Source: a bacterium (lineage in GTDB: Bacteria > Bacteroidota > Bacteroidia > Cytophagales > Cyclobacteriaceae). From it: a stretch of DNA of 64,000 nucleotides. Made by a program: the position numbers and the translations under genes. This document shows positions 17,124 to 26,509 of this stretch, in pieces; position 1 is the first letter of the stretch; each line of letters begins with the position of its first letter. The DNA is taken from NCBI GenBank assembly GCA_024743255.1, contig JANSWY010000004.1, positions 87,604 to 151,603 of the forward strand, given 5' to 3'. The notes below the pieces were generated by a model, which was given only the letters and a program-made list of their open reading frames with translations, did not search any database and was not told the DNA's origin.

Positions 17124-18644
17124 ATGGAAAAGCCAAGATTATCATTTTGGCAAATATGGAACATGAGCTTTGGATTCTTTGGAATTCAGTTTGGTTGGGC
17201 CCTCCAACTGGCTAATGTGAGTAGAATTTTTCAAACCCTTGGAGCCGAGATTGGTGACATTGCAATTCTTTGGATTGCAGCACCGGTAACCGGATTATTA
17301 GTGCAACCAATTATTGGTCACATGAGTGATCATACCTGGAATAGACTAGGGCGAAGAAGACCATATTTCCTAACTGGTGCAATCCTGGCTTCTGTTGGGC
17401 TAATAATAATGCCTAATTCACCAGCTCTATGGATGGCAGCCGGTATGCTTTGGATTCTCGACGCTTCTATTAATATTTCAATGGAACCGTTCCGTGCCTT
17501 TGTTGGTGATATGTTGCCAGGTGATCAAAGGACAAGTGGTTTTGCAATGCAGAGCTTCTTCATTGGTACAGGTTCCGTAATTGCATCTCTATTGCCATTT
17601 ATTTTATCGAGCTGGTTTGGAATAGAAAACACTGCTGCAGCAGGGGAAATCTCTCTTTCATTAAAGATTTCTTTCATTTCAGGTGGTATCGTCTTTTTTG
17701 TAGCTGTTCTCTGGACAGTCATAAAAACGAAAGAGTATTCGCCTGAAGAAATGGATGCCTTCATCGAAGCTGAGAATAAAAATAAACCTCAGGATGAGGG
17801 AAATCAATACGATGAGACTCCTTTAAGTCATTCAGTTTTCTTCAAGAATGGTCCAATTTGGATTATAGCTGGTGCAATACTCACATTTGTGATTGCAAAA
17901 TATGTACATCATGAAGAACCACTTGTTTTATCGATCGGTATGATGGTCTTTGGACTGATCCAGGTATTAACCGGATTGCTGACGAAACAAGGTAAAACAA
18001 GCTCTGGACTAGTGGAAGTTCTGAATGATATGTTTAAGATGCCTAAAACCATGAAGCAATTAGCACTTGTGCAATTCTTTACCTGGTTTGGACTCTTCTC
18101 TATGTTCCTTTATATGACTCCAGCTGTTACAAGTCATGTGTATGGAACATCTGATACAACTTCGAAATTATATAATACAGGAGCAGATTGGGTAGGTATA
18201 TTGTTTGGGACCTATAATGGCGTAGCAGCACTAATCGCTTTTGCATTAGCGCCTTTAGCCGCAAAAATAGGAAGAAAAAGTGTTCATGCCGGAGCTTTAA
18301 TTCTTGGAGGTCTTGGATTGATATCTATATACTTTATTTCAGATCCAAATCTATTACTTGTTTCAATGATAGGAGTAGGAATTGCTTGGGCAAGTATCCT
18401 TTCAATACCTTATGCAATTCTTACAGGATCTCTGCCAAGCAAGAAATTTGGTATTTACATGGGGATATTTAACTTTTTCATAGTACTCCCAGAAATAACA
18501 GCATCCAGTATTTATGGATCATTAGTAGAATCAGTATTTGATAATCAGTCAATTTATGTACTGATAACGGGAGGAGCATCACTAATTTTAGCCGCTCTTC
18601 TAATGAAATTTGTTGATGATAAAGACGAGCAAACCGCAGGGTAA
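17124..18644 (+). CDS. SLC45-like (GPH/MFS) sugar transporter, probable maltose transporter
   Basis: The 506-residue protein has 12 predicted membrane helices and the N-terminal pattern of Bacteroidota SLC45-type transporters (SFWQIWNMSFGFFGIQFGWALQ, then VQPIIGHMSDHTWNRLGRRRP with the MFS loop 2-3 motif). A charged middle loop follows helix 6 (residues about 205-235). The family carries sucrose, maltose or related sugars with protons. The 4-alpha-glucanotransferase gene begins 31 bases downstream, which supports maltose or maltodextrin as substrate. The stop codon sits in the loop of a hairpin. Confidence 0.9.
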   Translation: MEKPRLSFWQIWNMSFGFFGIQFGWALQLANVSRIFQTLGAEIGDIAILWIAAPVTGLLVQPIIGHMSDHTWNRLGRRRPYFLTGAILASVGLIIMPNSPALWMAAGMLWILDASINISMEPFRAFVGDMLPGDQRTSGFAMQSFFIGTGSVIASLLPFILSSWFGIENTAAAGEISLSLKISFISGGIVFFVAVLWTVIKTKEYSPEEMDAFIEAENKNKPQDEGNQYDETPLSHSVFFKNGPIWIIAGAILTFVIAKYVHHEEPLVLSIGMMVFGLIQVLTGLLTKQGKTSSGLVEVLNDMFKMPKTMKQLALVQFFTWFGLFSMFLYMTPAVTSHVYGTSDTTSKLYNTGADWVGILFGTYNGVAALIAFALAPLAAKIGRKSVHAGALILGGLGLISIYFISDPNLLLVSMIGVGIAWASILSIPYAILTGSLPSKKFGIYMGIFNFFIVLPEITASSIYGSLVESVFDNQSIYVLITGGASLILAALLMKFVDDKDEQTAG

Positions 18645-18652
18645 CGGTTTGC
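18629..18652 (+). other. Intercistronic hairpin with the stop codon in its loop
   Basis: GCAAACCG (18629-18636) and CGGTTTGC (18645-18652) form a perfect 8-bp stem; the 8-base loop contains the transporter stop codon (18642-18644). There is no T-run, and the malQ ATG is 24 bases further, so an RNA stability or partial attenuation role is more likely than termination. Confidence 0.6.
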
Positions 18653-18675
18653 CTAATTGATATTGTTGTAGTAAA

Positions 18676-21405
18676 ATGAAGATTAAATTTAGTATTGACT
18701 ATCGGACCTACTGGGGTCAGAAATTGATGGTTACTGGTTCCATTAAAGAACTCGGAAAATGGAACCATGAAAAAGCATTGGAGTTGTCTCTCAGAGCTGG
18801 AGAAACCTGGGAGGCAACTGTTGATGTTCCTGATGGCACAACTAGCTTTGAATATAAATACTTCACGTTGGATGAAAATCACGGTTGGATAGGCTTTGAG
18901 TTTGGTGACAACAGAGATTTTCAAATCCCGAAGGAAAGGTTCAAGGAAATAGCGATCAGAGATTATTGGAGATCAGCTAATGATGAACAGAATTCACTCT
19001 ATACATCTCCATTCCAACTTTCACTTTTAGTACCAGGGGAGGAATCCAAAAGTCCTGCTACCTTAGCCAAAACCAAATCTTTTCATAGATTTAGAATCCG
19101 TGCTCCAAGAGTAGGTAGAAATCTGAAATTGTGCATCATTGGTAGTACTGAAGCACTCGGTAATTGGAATGAGGAGAAAGCGGTGATCATGGAATGCCGT
19201 AAATATCCAATTTGGGAAGTTGATGTACCATTAAAAAAAGGTGATCTTCCAGCTCAATACAAGTACGGAATCTACGATACGGCAACCAAAAAGATTGAAA
19301 CCTGGGAAGCTGGTGATAATCGTTATCTACCTGCTCAGGAAATTGGTAATTCCAGATTACACATTAGAACAGATGAATACTTCAAGTACCCACTTGGAAA
19401 CTGGAAAGGTGCAGGAGTGGCAATCCCTGTATTCTCAATAAGATCAGAAAAGAGTACCGGAGTAGGGGAGTTTACTGATATAAAACTTCTTGTTGATTGG
19501 GCGGTAAAAACAGGTTTGAAGCTTGTTCAAATTCTTCCAATCAATGATACTGTTGCTACCAAAACATGGAAAGACTCGTATCCATATGCAGCTATATCAG
19601 TATTTGCGCTTCATCCAATGTTCCTAAACCTTCAAAGTCTTGGTGCTTTGAAGGACAAGAAGAAACAAGCAAAGTTTGATGCATTACGTAAAAAGCTAAA
19701 CGCTAAAGATTTTGTGGATTATGAACCGGTAGTAGCAGCCAAGTTTGAGTATGCTCAACTGAGTTTCAATGAAAACAAGGAGAAGTTTCTTAAATCAAAG
19801 GAGTTTAAGGCATTCTTCAAAGACAATCAAAACTGGTTAAAGTCTTATGCAATGTTCTCAGTACTTCGGGATGAGAATGGAACACCAAACTTCTCATGCT
19901 GGAAGAAATACAATACTGCAACTGAAAAGCAGATTGAAGACTATACTTCTGAATCCAAGAAGCACTTTGATAAAGTAGCATTTTACTATTTCCTTCAATT
20001 CCATCTGGATAAGCAGCTTAAAGCAGCAACAGCTTATGCAAGAGAACATGGAGTTGTGTTGAAAGGAGATATTCCAATCGGAATTTACCGAAATAGTGTT
20101 GATGCCTGGAAAGACCCACATTTATACAACATGGAGAGTCAGGCCGGTGCTCCACCAGATGACTTTTCAATTACAGGACAAAATTGGGGATTCCCTACTT
20201 ATAACTGGGATGAAATGTCTAAAGACGGTTATGACTGGTGGGCCAAAAGGCTCCAGAAAATGACCGACTACTTTGATGTATTCAGAATTGATCATATTCT
20301 TGGTTTTTTTAGAATCTGGGAAATTCCTTTTGATGCTGTTGAAGGTCTGATGGGACACTTTAATCCTTCGTTAGCCTTTCACAAGAACGAGTTAGCTCAA
20401 TGGGGAATTACAATCGATTATGATCGCTTCTGCAAACCATATATCAGAGAGCACATGCTTAGTGATATGCTAGGTGATCAGAAAGAATTCGTAAAGAAGG
20501 AATACCTTGAAGAATATGCTCCAGGTTGCTATCAATTAAAGGAGCAATATAATACTCAAAGAAAGGTAAAAGAACATCTTGATGCCCTAACAGTTCAAAA
20601 CCCTAACGGAGCTGAACATTTTACGTGGTTAAGGCATAATCTTCTAAGACTGATAGGTGAAGTGATATTTCTGGAAGCACCATTCTCGAATGGTGAAGCT
20701 TTTAATCCTAGAATTGCATTCCATAGCACTTACTCTTATAAAGATCTGGATGGTTATACAAAAGATAGACTTAATGAGCTTTATACTCACTATTTCTACA
20801 AACGACATAACGACTTCTGGAGAGAGAAAGCCATGACTAAGCTTCCCGCCTTAAAGGCTTCTACTAACATGCTAATATGTGGTGAGGATCTTGGAATGGT
20901 TCCTGATTGTGTTCCTGGTGTAATGGATGAATTAAAGATTCTAAGTCTTGCTATTCAAAGAATGCCAAACGACGATAGGGAATTCTGGCATCCTGGAGAC
21001 ACACCGTATATGTCGGTATGTAGTACATCTAGTCATGATATGTCTACAGTTCGGGAATGGTGGCAGGAAAGTGAAGAAACTACTCAGAGGTTCTACAATA
21101 ATATCCTGGGCCACCCTGGTAAAGCGCCTTATTTCTGCGAACCATGGATAGCAAAAGATATAATAGTACAACATCTTCATTCACCAAGCATGTGGTCCAT
21201 CTTCCCACTTCAGGATTTGATGGCAATGGATGGAGGATTAAGAAGAGAAACTCCGGAGGATGAGAGAATAAATGTTCCTGCAAACCCTGAACATTTCTGG
21301 AAGTATCGTTTCCATATCAATATGGAGCAACTTCTTGAAGAAGAGGGATTCAATGGAATGCTAAGGGAGATTGTTGACCAATCAGGAAGAAACTCTGCTT
21401 ACTAA
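18676..21405 (+). CDS. malQ: 4-alpha-glucanotransferase with two N-terminal CBM20 domains
   Basis: The 909-residue enzyme has two starch-binding CBM20 modules (about residues 1-110 and 135-250, each with the LGxWN/W pattern: ELGKWNHEKA and ALGNWNEEKA) and a GH77 catalytic domain from about residue 255. GH77 landmarks are FRIDHILGFFR with nucleophile Asp539, CGEDLG with acid/base Glu737 and SSHD with Asp788. It rearranges maltodextrins by transferring alpha-1,4-glucan chains and releasing glucose. There is no signal peptide, so it is cytoplasmic. It follows the SLC45-like transporter and together they form a maltodextrin unit. Confidence 0.96.
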   Translation: MKIKFSIDYRTYWGQKLMVTGSIKELGKWNHEKALELSLRAGETWEATVDVPDGTTSFEYKYFTLDENHGWIGFEFGDNRDFQIPKERFKEIAIRDYWRSANDEQNSLYTSPFQLSLLVPGEESKSPATLAKTKSFHRFRIRAPRVGRNLKLCIIGSTEALGNWNEEKAVIMECRKYPIWEVDVPLKKGDLPAQYKYGIYDTATKKIETWEAGDNRYLPAQEIGNSRLHIRTDEYFKYPLGNWKGAGVAIPVFSIRSEKSTGVGEFTDIKLLVDWAVKTGLKLVQILPINDTVATKTWKDSYPYAAISVFALHPMFLNLQSLGALKDKKKQAKFDALRKKLNAKDFVDYEPVVAAKFEYAQLSFNENKEKFLKSKEFKAFFKDNQNWLKSYAMFSVLRDENGTPNFSCWKKYNTATEKQIEDYTSESKKHFDKVAFYYFLQFHLDKQLKAATAYAREHGVVLKGDIPIGIYRNSVDAWKDPHLYNMESQAGAPPDDFSITGQNWGFPTYNWDEMSKDGYDWWAKRLQKMTDYFDVFRIDHILGFFRIWEIPFDAVEGLMGHFNPSLAFHKNELAQWGITIDYDRFCKPYIREHMLSDMLGDQKEFVKKEYLEEYAPGCYQLKEQYNTQRKVKEHLDALTVQNPNGAEHFTWLRHNLLRLIGEVIFLEAPFSNGEAFNPRIAFHSTYSYKDLDGYTKDRLNELYTHYFYKRHNDFWREKAMTKLPALKASTNMLICGEDLGMVPDCVPGVMDELKILSLAIQRMPNDDREFWHPGDTPYMSVCSTSSHDMSTVREWWQESEETTQRFYNNILGHPGKAPYFCEPWIAKDIIVQHLHSPSMWSIFPLQDLMAMDGGLRRETPEDERINVPANPEHFWKYRFHINMEQLLEEEGFNGMLREIVDQSGRNSAY

Positions 21406-21428
21406 GGGATCTGTAAATATATAAGTAG

Positions 21429-21468
21429 CAAGTCCGTTTGCGTAACTCGCAACGGACTTGTTCGTTTA
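21429..21468 (+). terminator. Terminator after malQ
   Basis: CAAGTCCGTTTGCG (21429-21442) pairs with CGCAACGGACTTG (21448-21460), a 13-bp stem with one bulged T and a 5-base loop, followed by TTCGTTTA. It closes the transporter-malQ operon. Confidence 0.85.
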
Positions 21469-21573
21469 TAGCCACTAAGTACAAAATCCAGATATTTTGA
21501 CTTAATTTGCTAACTTAGTTTAAGAATGTCGGCAATTGTGAAAGAGTGAAGAATCTAAATCCAGCTAATCTCT

Positions 21574-22341
21574 ATGCCAAATCCAAGGGTCCTCGTTGTT
21601 GAGGATGAGAAAATTTATGTGAAGTACCTGCAGTTATATTTGGAAGACTCAGGTTATGATATTGCAGGTTGTTTCGACAATGCAAAGGATGCAATCAATT
21701 TTTTGAAGGAGAATACTGTTGATGTAGGTCTGCTGGATATCATGATCAAAGGTGAGCATGATGGTATTGAATTAGCTAAGCATATCAACGAAAACTACGA
21801 TTTTCCAGTAATTTATACCTCTTCTATGACCGACACAGAAACCATTGGAAGAGCAAAAGTTACAAGGCCCGCAGCTTATCTGGTAAAGCCATTTGAAGAC
21901 CAGGACTTATTGATCACTCTTGAAATGGCAATGTTCAATCACAAGCAAAAAGAAGAGCCAGCTGAGGTAGAAGAAGGGGCAGAAGAAACTGATATTAAAG
22001 AGGAGGATCTATCCAATCACTACTTATTGGATAACAGAATATTCATCAAGGATAAATTTAGGTTCGAAAGAGTCTATTTTTCTGATATTACCCATCTGTC
22101 GGCAGAAGGTAACTACGTTAAAGTTTTCACTAAAGGAAAGCAATACGTTCTTGCTGTTACACTTGGAACACTTCACGATAAAATCAATGACAATAAATTC
22201 TTAAGAGTCCACCGCTCTTATGTAGTCAATCTGGAGGAAATTGAGGCTTTGGAAGGGAATAGAATGTTCATTGGTGATCATGAGATCCCAATTGGGAGAA
22301 ACTACCGTGAAGAAGTACAACAGTATTTCAACATGATCTAA
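21574..22341 (+). CDS. LytTR-family response regulator
   Basis: The 255-residue protein has a CheY-like receiver (residues 1-125; acidic pair VEDEK, phospho-acceptor Asp55 in GLLDIM, YTSS, and VKPF with the conserved Lys), an acidic linker rich in Glu (about 128-148), and a LytTR DNA-binding domain (about 160-255; LSAEGNYVKVFT, then FLRVHRSYVVNLEEI). Phosphorylation of Asp55 by a sensor kinase would control DNA binding. No histidine kinase is adjacent, so the partner is encoded elsewhere. Confidence 0.95.
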   Translation: MPNPRVLVVEDEKIYVKYLQLYLEDSGYDIAGCFDNAKDAINFLKENTVDVGLLDIMIKGEHDGIELAKHINENYDFPVIYTSSMTDTETIGRAKVTRPAAYLVKPFEDQDLLITLEMAMFNHKQKEEPAEVEEGAEETDIKEEDLSNHYLLDNRIFIKDKFRFERVYFSDITHLSAEGNYVKVFTKGKQYVLAVTLGTLHDKINDNKFLRVHRSYVVNLEEIEALEGNRMFIGDHEIPIGRNYREEVQQYFNMI

Positions 22342-22355
22342 CGATCCCACTATTC

Positions 22356-22733
22356 CTATTCGTTTTTGATAAACACCTCATTACAAAGTCCCAGTGCATT
22401 AAATCTTATTTGTAAGATTTTAGGATCATTTGTCAAAGTTGAGTCACATGCACTTGAGGGTTCCAGGTAATAATGAAAGAATTTTCTAGTCCTTTCGTAA
22501 AGCTCGTGTTCGTCTGGAGTTCCCAGCACCTGCTTTACCTGGTTTTGGTTTAATGACAGTATTTTGTCCTTTTGTTCAGTAATTGTGGCAATAAGCGAAG
22601 CTCGTTCACCATTACATCCATAATTATCACTAATCCATAAATCTTTGTCGAAACCTTCTAGCTGTGCTGCTTTTTCAGTACAACCAAAAACAAATAAAGA
22701 ACCTACCGCACAAAAGACTAATATTCTAAACAT
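22356..22733 (-). CDS. Small lipoprotein, SmpA/BamE-like fold possible
   Basis: The 125-residue protein has a lipoprotein signal with Cys at residue 18 (SLFVFGC). The segment LNQNQVKQVLGTPDEHELYERTRKFFHYYLEP follows the pattern of SmpA/BamE-like domains (a helix, the G-x-PD turn, then an aromatic strand), but similarity is too short to call it BamE. Four further cysteines (NYGCNG, SSACDS, LGLCNE) may form disulfides. It converges on the response regulator gene and diverges from the gene at 22814. Confidence 0.7.
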   Translation of the reverse strand: MFRILVFCAVGSLFVFGCTEKAAQLEGFDKDLWISDNYGCNGERASLIATITEQKDKILSLNQNQVKQVLGTPDEHELYERTRKFFHYYLEPSSACDSTLTNDPKILQIRFNALGLCNEVFIKNE

Positions 22734-22765
22734 GGAATCTACTTAAATTATTTTCTGAATCAGCA

Positions 22766-22795
22766 TTGCACAAGACTTCTGCTGATATAACTTTG
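22766..22795 (+). promoter_or_regulatory. Bacteroidetes-type promoter (TTG, 19 bp, TAACTTTG)
   Basis: A -33 TTG at 22766-22768 is followed after 19 bases by TAACTTTG at 22788-22795, matching the TTG-N19-TAnnTTTG consensus. Transcription would begin near 22802, which supports ATG 22814 as the start of the membrane protein. Confidence 0.65.
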
Positions 22796-22813
22796 TCGGC
22801 AAAAGTAAATGGG

Positions 22814-23272
22814 ATGAGCAAAGTATTTAGGGTTTTAAGGTTTTTTTCAGTTATCATTTTTTTAGGGGTTCTTATGTTTGTTTATGCATATCTACCCAAA
22901 GATGTTGTGTTAAGCTTCATTGATAACACTATCAATAAAGAGACCTTTTTCTACATTGTACTTGGCCTATTTGTATTAGTCAACTTATTATTTACCTTAG
23001 TTGTTATCCTAAATAAGAATTTAAGCATTGGAGGAACTTCAGTGAAGAAACAAAACCTAATTAACTGGGTAACAAGCCTTCCTGTGATGGTTAATCTTTA
23101 CTTAACCTTCATGATTGGATCAATAGGGATTATCAATAATGCTAACAATTTTCAAGGGAGCTACTACTCATATCTCAACTATTTAGGGCCTATTTTACTT
23201 TTTGGCTGGATTTTAGCATTAATTTTCATCCTTACAAAAAAGGATCAAATAGCCTCTGAATCAACTAATTAG
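22814..23272 (+). CDS. Small membrane protein, unknown function
   Basis: From ATG 22814 the product has 152 residues and four hydrophobic helices (FFSVIIFLGVLMFVYAYL; FFYIVLGLFVLVNLLFTLVVIL; WVTSLPVMVNLYLTFMIGSIG; LGPILLFGWILALIFIL). A TTG start at 22766 would lie inside the promoter and is rejected. No family is recognised. It is followed by a 136-base gap and then parE. Confidence 0.75.
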   Translation: MSKVFRVLRFFSVIIFLGVLMFVYAYLPKDVVLSFIDNTINKETFFYIVLGLFVLVNLLFTLVVILNKNLSIGGTSVKKQNLINWVTSLPVMVNLYLTFMIGSIGIINNANNFQGSYYSYLNYLGPILLFGWILALIFILTKKDQIASESTN

Positions 23273-23408
23273 TTGATTTCTATTCAATTATTGCTGTAAA
23301 TAGCAACCTCATAGTGTGAAATTTTTATTAAGGTTTTTAGTTAAAAAACTAATAAATTCAAGGCTGGATTTTATTGCGTAAACCTTTAAAACAACGTTAG
23401 GACAAAGC

Positions 23409-25274
23409 ATGGCGGAAACGGCGAATTATACCGAAGATAGTATACGATCACTCGACTGGAAAGAACACATCAGATTGAGACCCGGAATGTACATCGGGAA
23501 ACTTGGAGATGGTTCTGCAATGGACGATGGTATTTACGTTTTGGTAAAGGAAGTCATAGACAACTGTATCGATGAGCACATGATGGGATTTGGTAAGACC
23601 ATTAATGTGAAAGTTGGAGACCATAAAGTAGAAGTAAGGGATTTTGGAAGAGGCATTCCATTGGGTAAAGTTGTGGATTGTGTTTCCAAAATAAATACAG
23701 GAGGTAAATATGATTCCGGCGCTTTCCAGAAATCTGTTGGACTGAATGGAGTCGGTACTAAAGCAGTTAACGCACTTTCTACATACTTCAAAGTACAGGC
23801 CTTTAGAGAAGGTGAAACCAAAATGGCTGAATTCTCTCAGGGAGAGATTACCAATGATGCTAAGGTCACCAAGACTTCTGAAAGAAACGGAACTCTAATT
23901 TCCTTTGAGCCTGATAACACAGTTTTTAAGAACTATCATTTTATACCAGAATATCTGGATAACCTCATTTGGAATTACGCATTTCTAAATGCTGGTTTAA
24001 CCATAAACTTCAACGGTAAGAAGTATCACTCAGAAAATGGACTTTTAGATCTTCTGAAAAGAAAAACTGATGAGGAAAGTCTAAGATATCCGATTATTCA
24101 TTTGAGAGGAAACGACATTGAGTTGGCACTTTCGCATTCCAACCAATATGGAGAAGAGTATTATTCATTCGTAAATGGTCAATACACTACTCAGGGAGGA
24201 ACGCACCTAGCTGCCCTGAGAGAAGCGATTGTGAGATGTATAAGAGACTTCTACAAAAAAGATTTTGATGCTACTGATATCAGAGCTAGTGTAGTAGGAG
24301 CTATTGCAGTAAGAGTTCAGGAACCTGTGTTTGAATCGCAGACTAAGACAAAATTAGGTTCGCAGAATGTTGGTCCTGATGGTCCTACAATGAGAACATT
24401 CGTCAATGACTTTGTGAAAAAAGAACTTGATGATTACCTACATAAGAATTCTGAAGTTGCAGATGCTTTGTTGAAAAGAATTCTTCAATCTGAAAGAGAG
24501 CGTAAAGAAATAGCTGGTATTAAAAAGCTGGCAAACGAAAGAGCTAAAAAGGCTAACCTTCACAATAAAAAATTAAGAGACTGCAGAATCCACTTTGACG
24601 ACAAAAGGGGAGATGAGGATAAGAAGAACAATACAATGATCTTCATCACAGAAGGGGACAGTGCCTCAGGATCGATTACAAAATCCAGAAATGTACAGAC
24701 TCAGGCAGTTTTCAGTCTACGAGGTAAACCATTCAACTGCTTTGGGCATACCAAAAAAGTGGTTTACGAAAACGAAGAGTTTAATCTTCTTCAGCATGCC
24801 TTGAACATTGAAGATGGTCTTGACGGACTTAGATATAGAAAAATAATCATTGCTACTGATGCCGATGTAGACGGAATGCACATCAGGTTACTATTGCTTA
24901 CCTACTTTTTGCAATTCTTTCCAGACCTTGTCAAAAATGGACATATCTACATTCTGGAAACACCATTGTTTAGGGTAAGAAACAAAAAGAAAACTATTTA
25001 TTGCTACACTGAAGCTGAAAAGCAAGCTGCTATGGCTGAGCTGGGAGCAAAGCCAGAAATAACAAGATTTAAGGGTCTTGGAGAGATCTCTCCGGACGAA
25101 TTTGGGAAATTTATAGGTGAAGACATAAAGCTAGAACCGATCATCCTAAATAAGGAAACTAAGATCAATGATTTACTTAAATTTTACATGGGGAAAAACA
25201 CTCCGGATAGACAACAGTTTATCATTGAGAAGCTTCGTGTCGAGAAAGACTTGGTTGAAGAAGCTGATCAATAA
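23409..25274 (+). CDS. parE: DNA topoisomerase IV subunit B
   Basis: The 621-residue protein is a type IIA topoisomerase ATPase subunit: LRPGMYIG and [10 protein letters not shown] (GHKL ATP site), [23 protein letters not shown], then the TOPRIM domain with EGDSASGSI and [12 protein letters not shown]. Its length is typical of ParE/GyrB without insertions. Pairing with a ParC-type A subunit 2.2 kb downstream on the same strand favours topoisomerase IV over gyrase. It removes links between daughter chromosomes. Two exported-protein genes separate it from parC. Confidence 0.95.
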   Translation: MAETANYTEDSIRSLDWKEHIRLRPGMYIGKLGDGSAMDDGIYVLVKEVIDNCIDEHMMGFGKTINVKVGDHKVEVRDFGRGIPLGKVVDCVSKINTGGKYDSGAFQKSVGLNGVGTKAVNALSTYFKVQAFREGETKMAEFSQGEITNDAKVTKTSERNGTLISFEPDNTVFKNYHFIPEYLDNLIWNYAFLNAGLTINFNGKKYHSENGLLDLLKRKTDEESLRYPIIHLRGNDIELALSHSNQYGEEYYSFVNGQYTTQGGTHLAALREAIVRCIRDFYKKDFDATDIRASVVGAIAVRVQEPVFESQTKTKLGSQNVGPDGPTMRTFVNDFVKKELDDYLHKNSEVADALLKRILQSERERKEIAGIKKLANERAKKANLHNKKLRDCRIHFDDKRGDEDKKNNTMIFITEGDSASGSITKSRNVQTQAVFSLRGKPFNCFGHTKKVVYENEEFNLLQHALNIEDGLDGLRYRKIIIATDADVDGMHIRLLLLTYFLQFFPDLVKNGHIYILETPLFRVRNKKKTIYCYTEAEKQAAMAELGAKPEITRFKGLGEISPDEFGKFIGEDIKLEPIILNKETKINDLLKFYMGKNTPDRQQFIIEKLRVEKDLVEEADQ

Positions 25275-25297
25275 ATAGTAACCTAAAAAACCTATAA

Positions 25298-26509
25298 ATG
25301 ACTTACGTAAACAAAAAACTATTCAACATCCTTCTGGCTGCAACAATCTTATTATTCCAGGCTTGTTCGAGTGACGATGAATCTGGCAATGAAGATATAC
25401 CGGCATTAGTTTCAGCAGAAATTGGATTTACAGGTAATAGCCAGTTAGCCAAAGATATCATTGCTGCATTTGAAATAGATGTAGATCTTGATTTACTTCA
25501 ATATGACATGGAACTCTATAAAGTGGTTTACAATACAACTTACAAGGGTGAGCAAATACAGGCTTCAGGAGTGGTAATACTTCCAAAGACAGAAGATCCG
25601 GTAGGGATGTTAAGTTTTCAACATGGTACAATCTTAGCTGATAGCGAAGCTCCAAGTCGGTTAAGTTCTGCGGATGGGAGTACATTTTTCTACGCATCAA
25701 TGGCGAGCCCAGGTTTAATAGCTGTGATTCCAGATTACATTGGATATGCTGAATCAGGTGATGTCACTCACCCATATTTAATTGAGGAACCTTATGCTAA
25801 TGCAGTAATTGATAATATCAAAGCAGCAGTTGAATTGGCAAATGATAAAGGCCTCAACTTTAATGGAGACCTATATTTAGCAGGATACTCAGAAGGTGGA
25901 TATGCTACAATGGTGGCTCACAAAGCAATTGAGCAACAAGGAATCGATGGAATCACATTGAAAGCATCTTTCCCAGGAGCAGGAATATATAACCTGACGA
26001 CCACAGCTGCTGAAACGCAAAATACAGAGACGTTAAACAACCCAGAATTCTATTCATTCAGATTATTTGCTTACTACGATCACCATGAACTTGGGTTAGA
26101 TTTAACTGATATCTGGAATGAGCCTTATGCTTCACGTGTTTCAACATTGTTTGACGGGTCCAAAACCGGACCGGAAGCTGCTGAACAATTGAACGCAAAT
26201 GTTACAGAATTATTGGCATCAGATTACATCAATAGCATTGAGACCGATAGCAAATATGAAGCATATAGAAACGCTGAAATCGAAAACAATGTGTTGGATT
26301 GGACTCCAACTGTAAGAATGTATTTATCTCATGGAGATGCTGATTTAGTGGTTCCTTATCAAGCAACAGTAGATGCATACAATTACTTTATTGATAACGG
26401 AGTATCACCAAATTTAGTGACATTCGAAACCTACGAAGGACTTGATCACGGCCCTGCTGTGGCTCCATATCTGGAGGACGTATTTAATGTACTTGCAGAT
26501 GAATTATAA
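25298..26509 (+). CDS. Alpha/beta-hydrolase lipoprotein (lipase-like)
   Basis: The 403-residue protein has a lipoprotein signal (ATILLFQAC, Cys at residue 23, followed by an Asp/Glu-rich stretch SSDDESGNED that often marks surface export in Bacteroidota). The alpha/beta-hydrolase nucleophile is Ser198 in GYSEGGY; an Asp in SHGDADLVVPY and a His in GLDHGPA complete a likely triad. The overall pattern is that of secretory lipase or S9-like esterases. It begins 23 bases after parE and its last 11 bases overlap the next gene, so it is in the parE-parC operon. Confidence 0.9.
   Translation: MTYVNKKLFNILLAATILLFQACSSDDESGNEDIPALVSAEIGFTGNSQLAKDIIAAFEIDVDLDLLQYDMELYKVVYNTTYKGEQIQASGVVILPKTEDPVGMLSFQHGTILADSEAPSRLSSADGSTFFYASMASPGLIAVIPDYIGYAESGDVTHPYLIEEPYANAVIDNIKAAVELANDKGLNFNGDLYLAGYSEGGYATMVAHKAIEQQGIDGITLKASFPGAGIYNLTTTAAETQNTETLNNPEFYSFRLFAYYDHHELGLDLTDIWNEPYASRVSTLFDGSKTGPEAAEQLNANVTELLASDYINSIETDSKYEAYRNAEIENNVLDWTPTVRMYLSHGDADLVVPYQATVDAYNYFIDNGVSPNLVTFETYEGLDHGPAVAPYLEDVFNVLADEL

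Noticed and set aside
22766..22813. TTG start for the small membrane protein
   Set aside because: The TTG is the -33 element of a well-fitting Bacteroidetes promoter, so the region is not translated.
26442..26498. Upstream extension of the DUF1028 protein
   Set aside because: It overlaps the end of the lipase-like gene and would bury the signal peptide that starts at ATG 26499.
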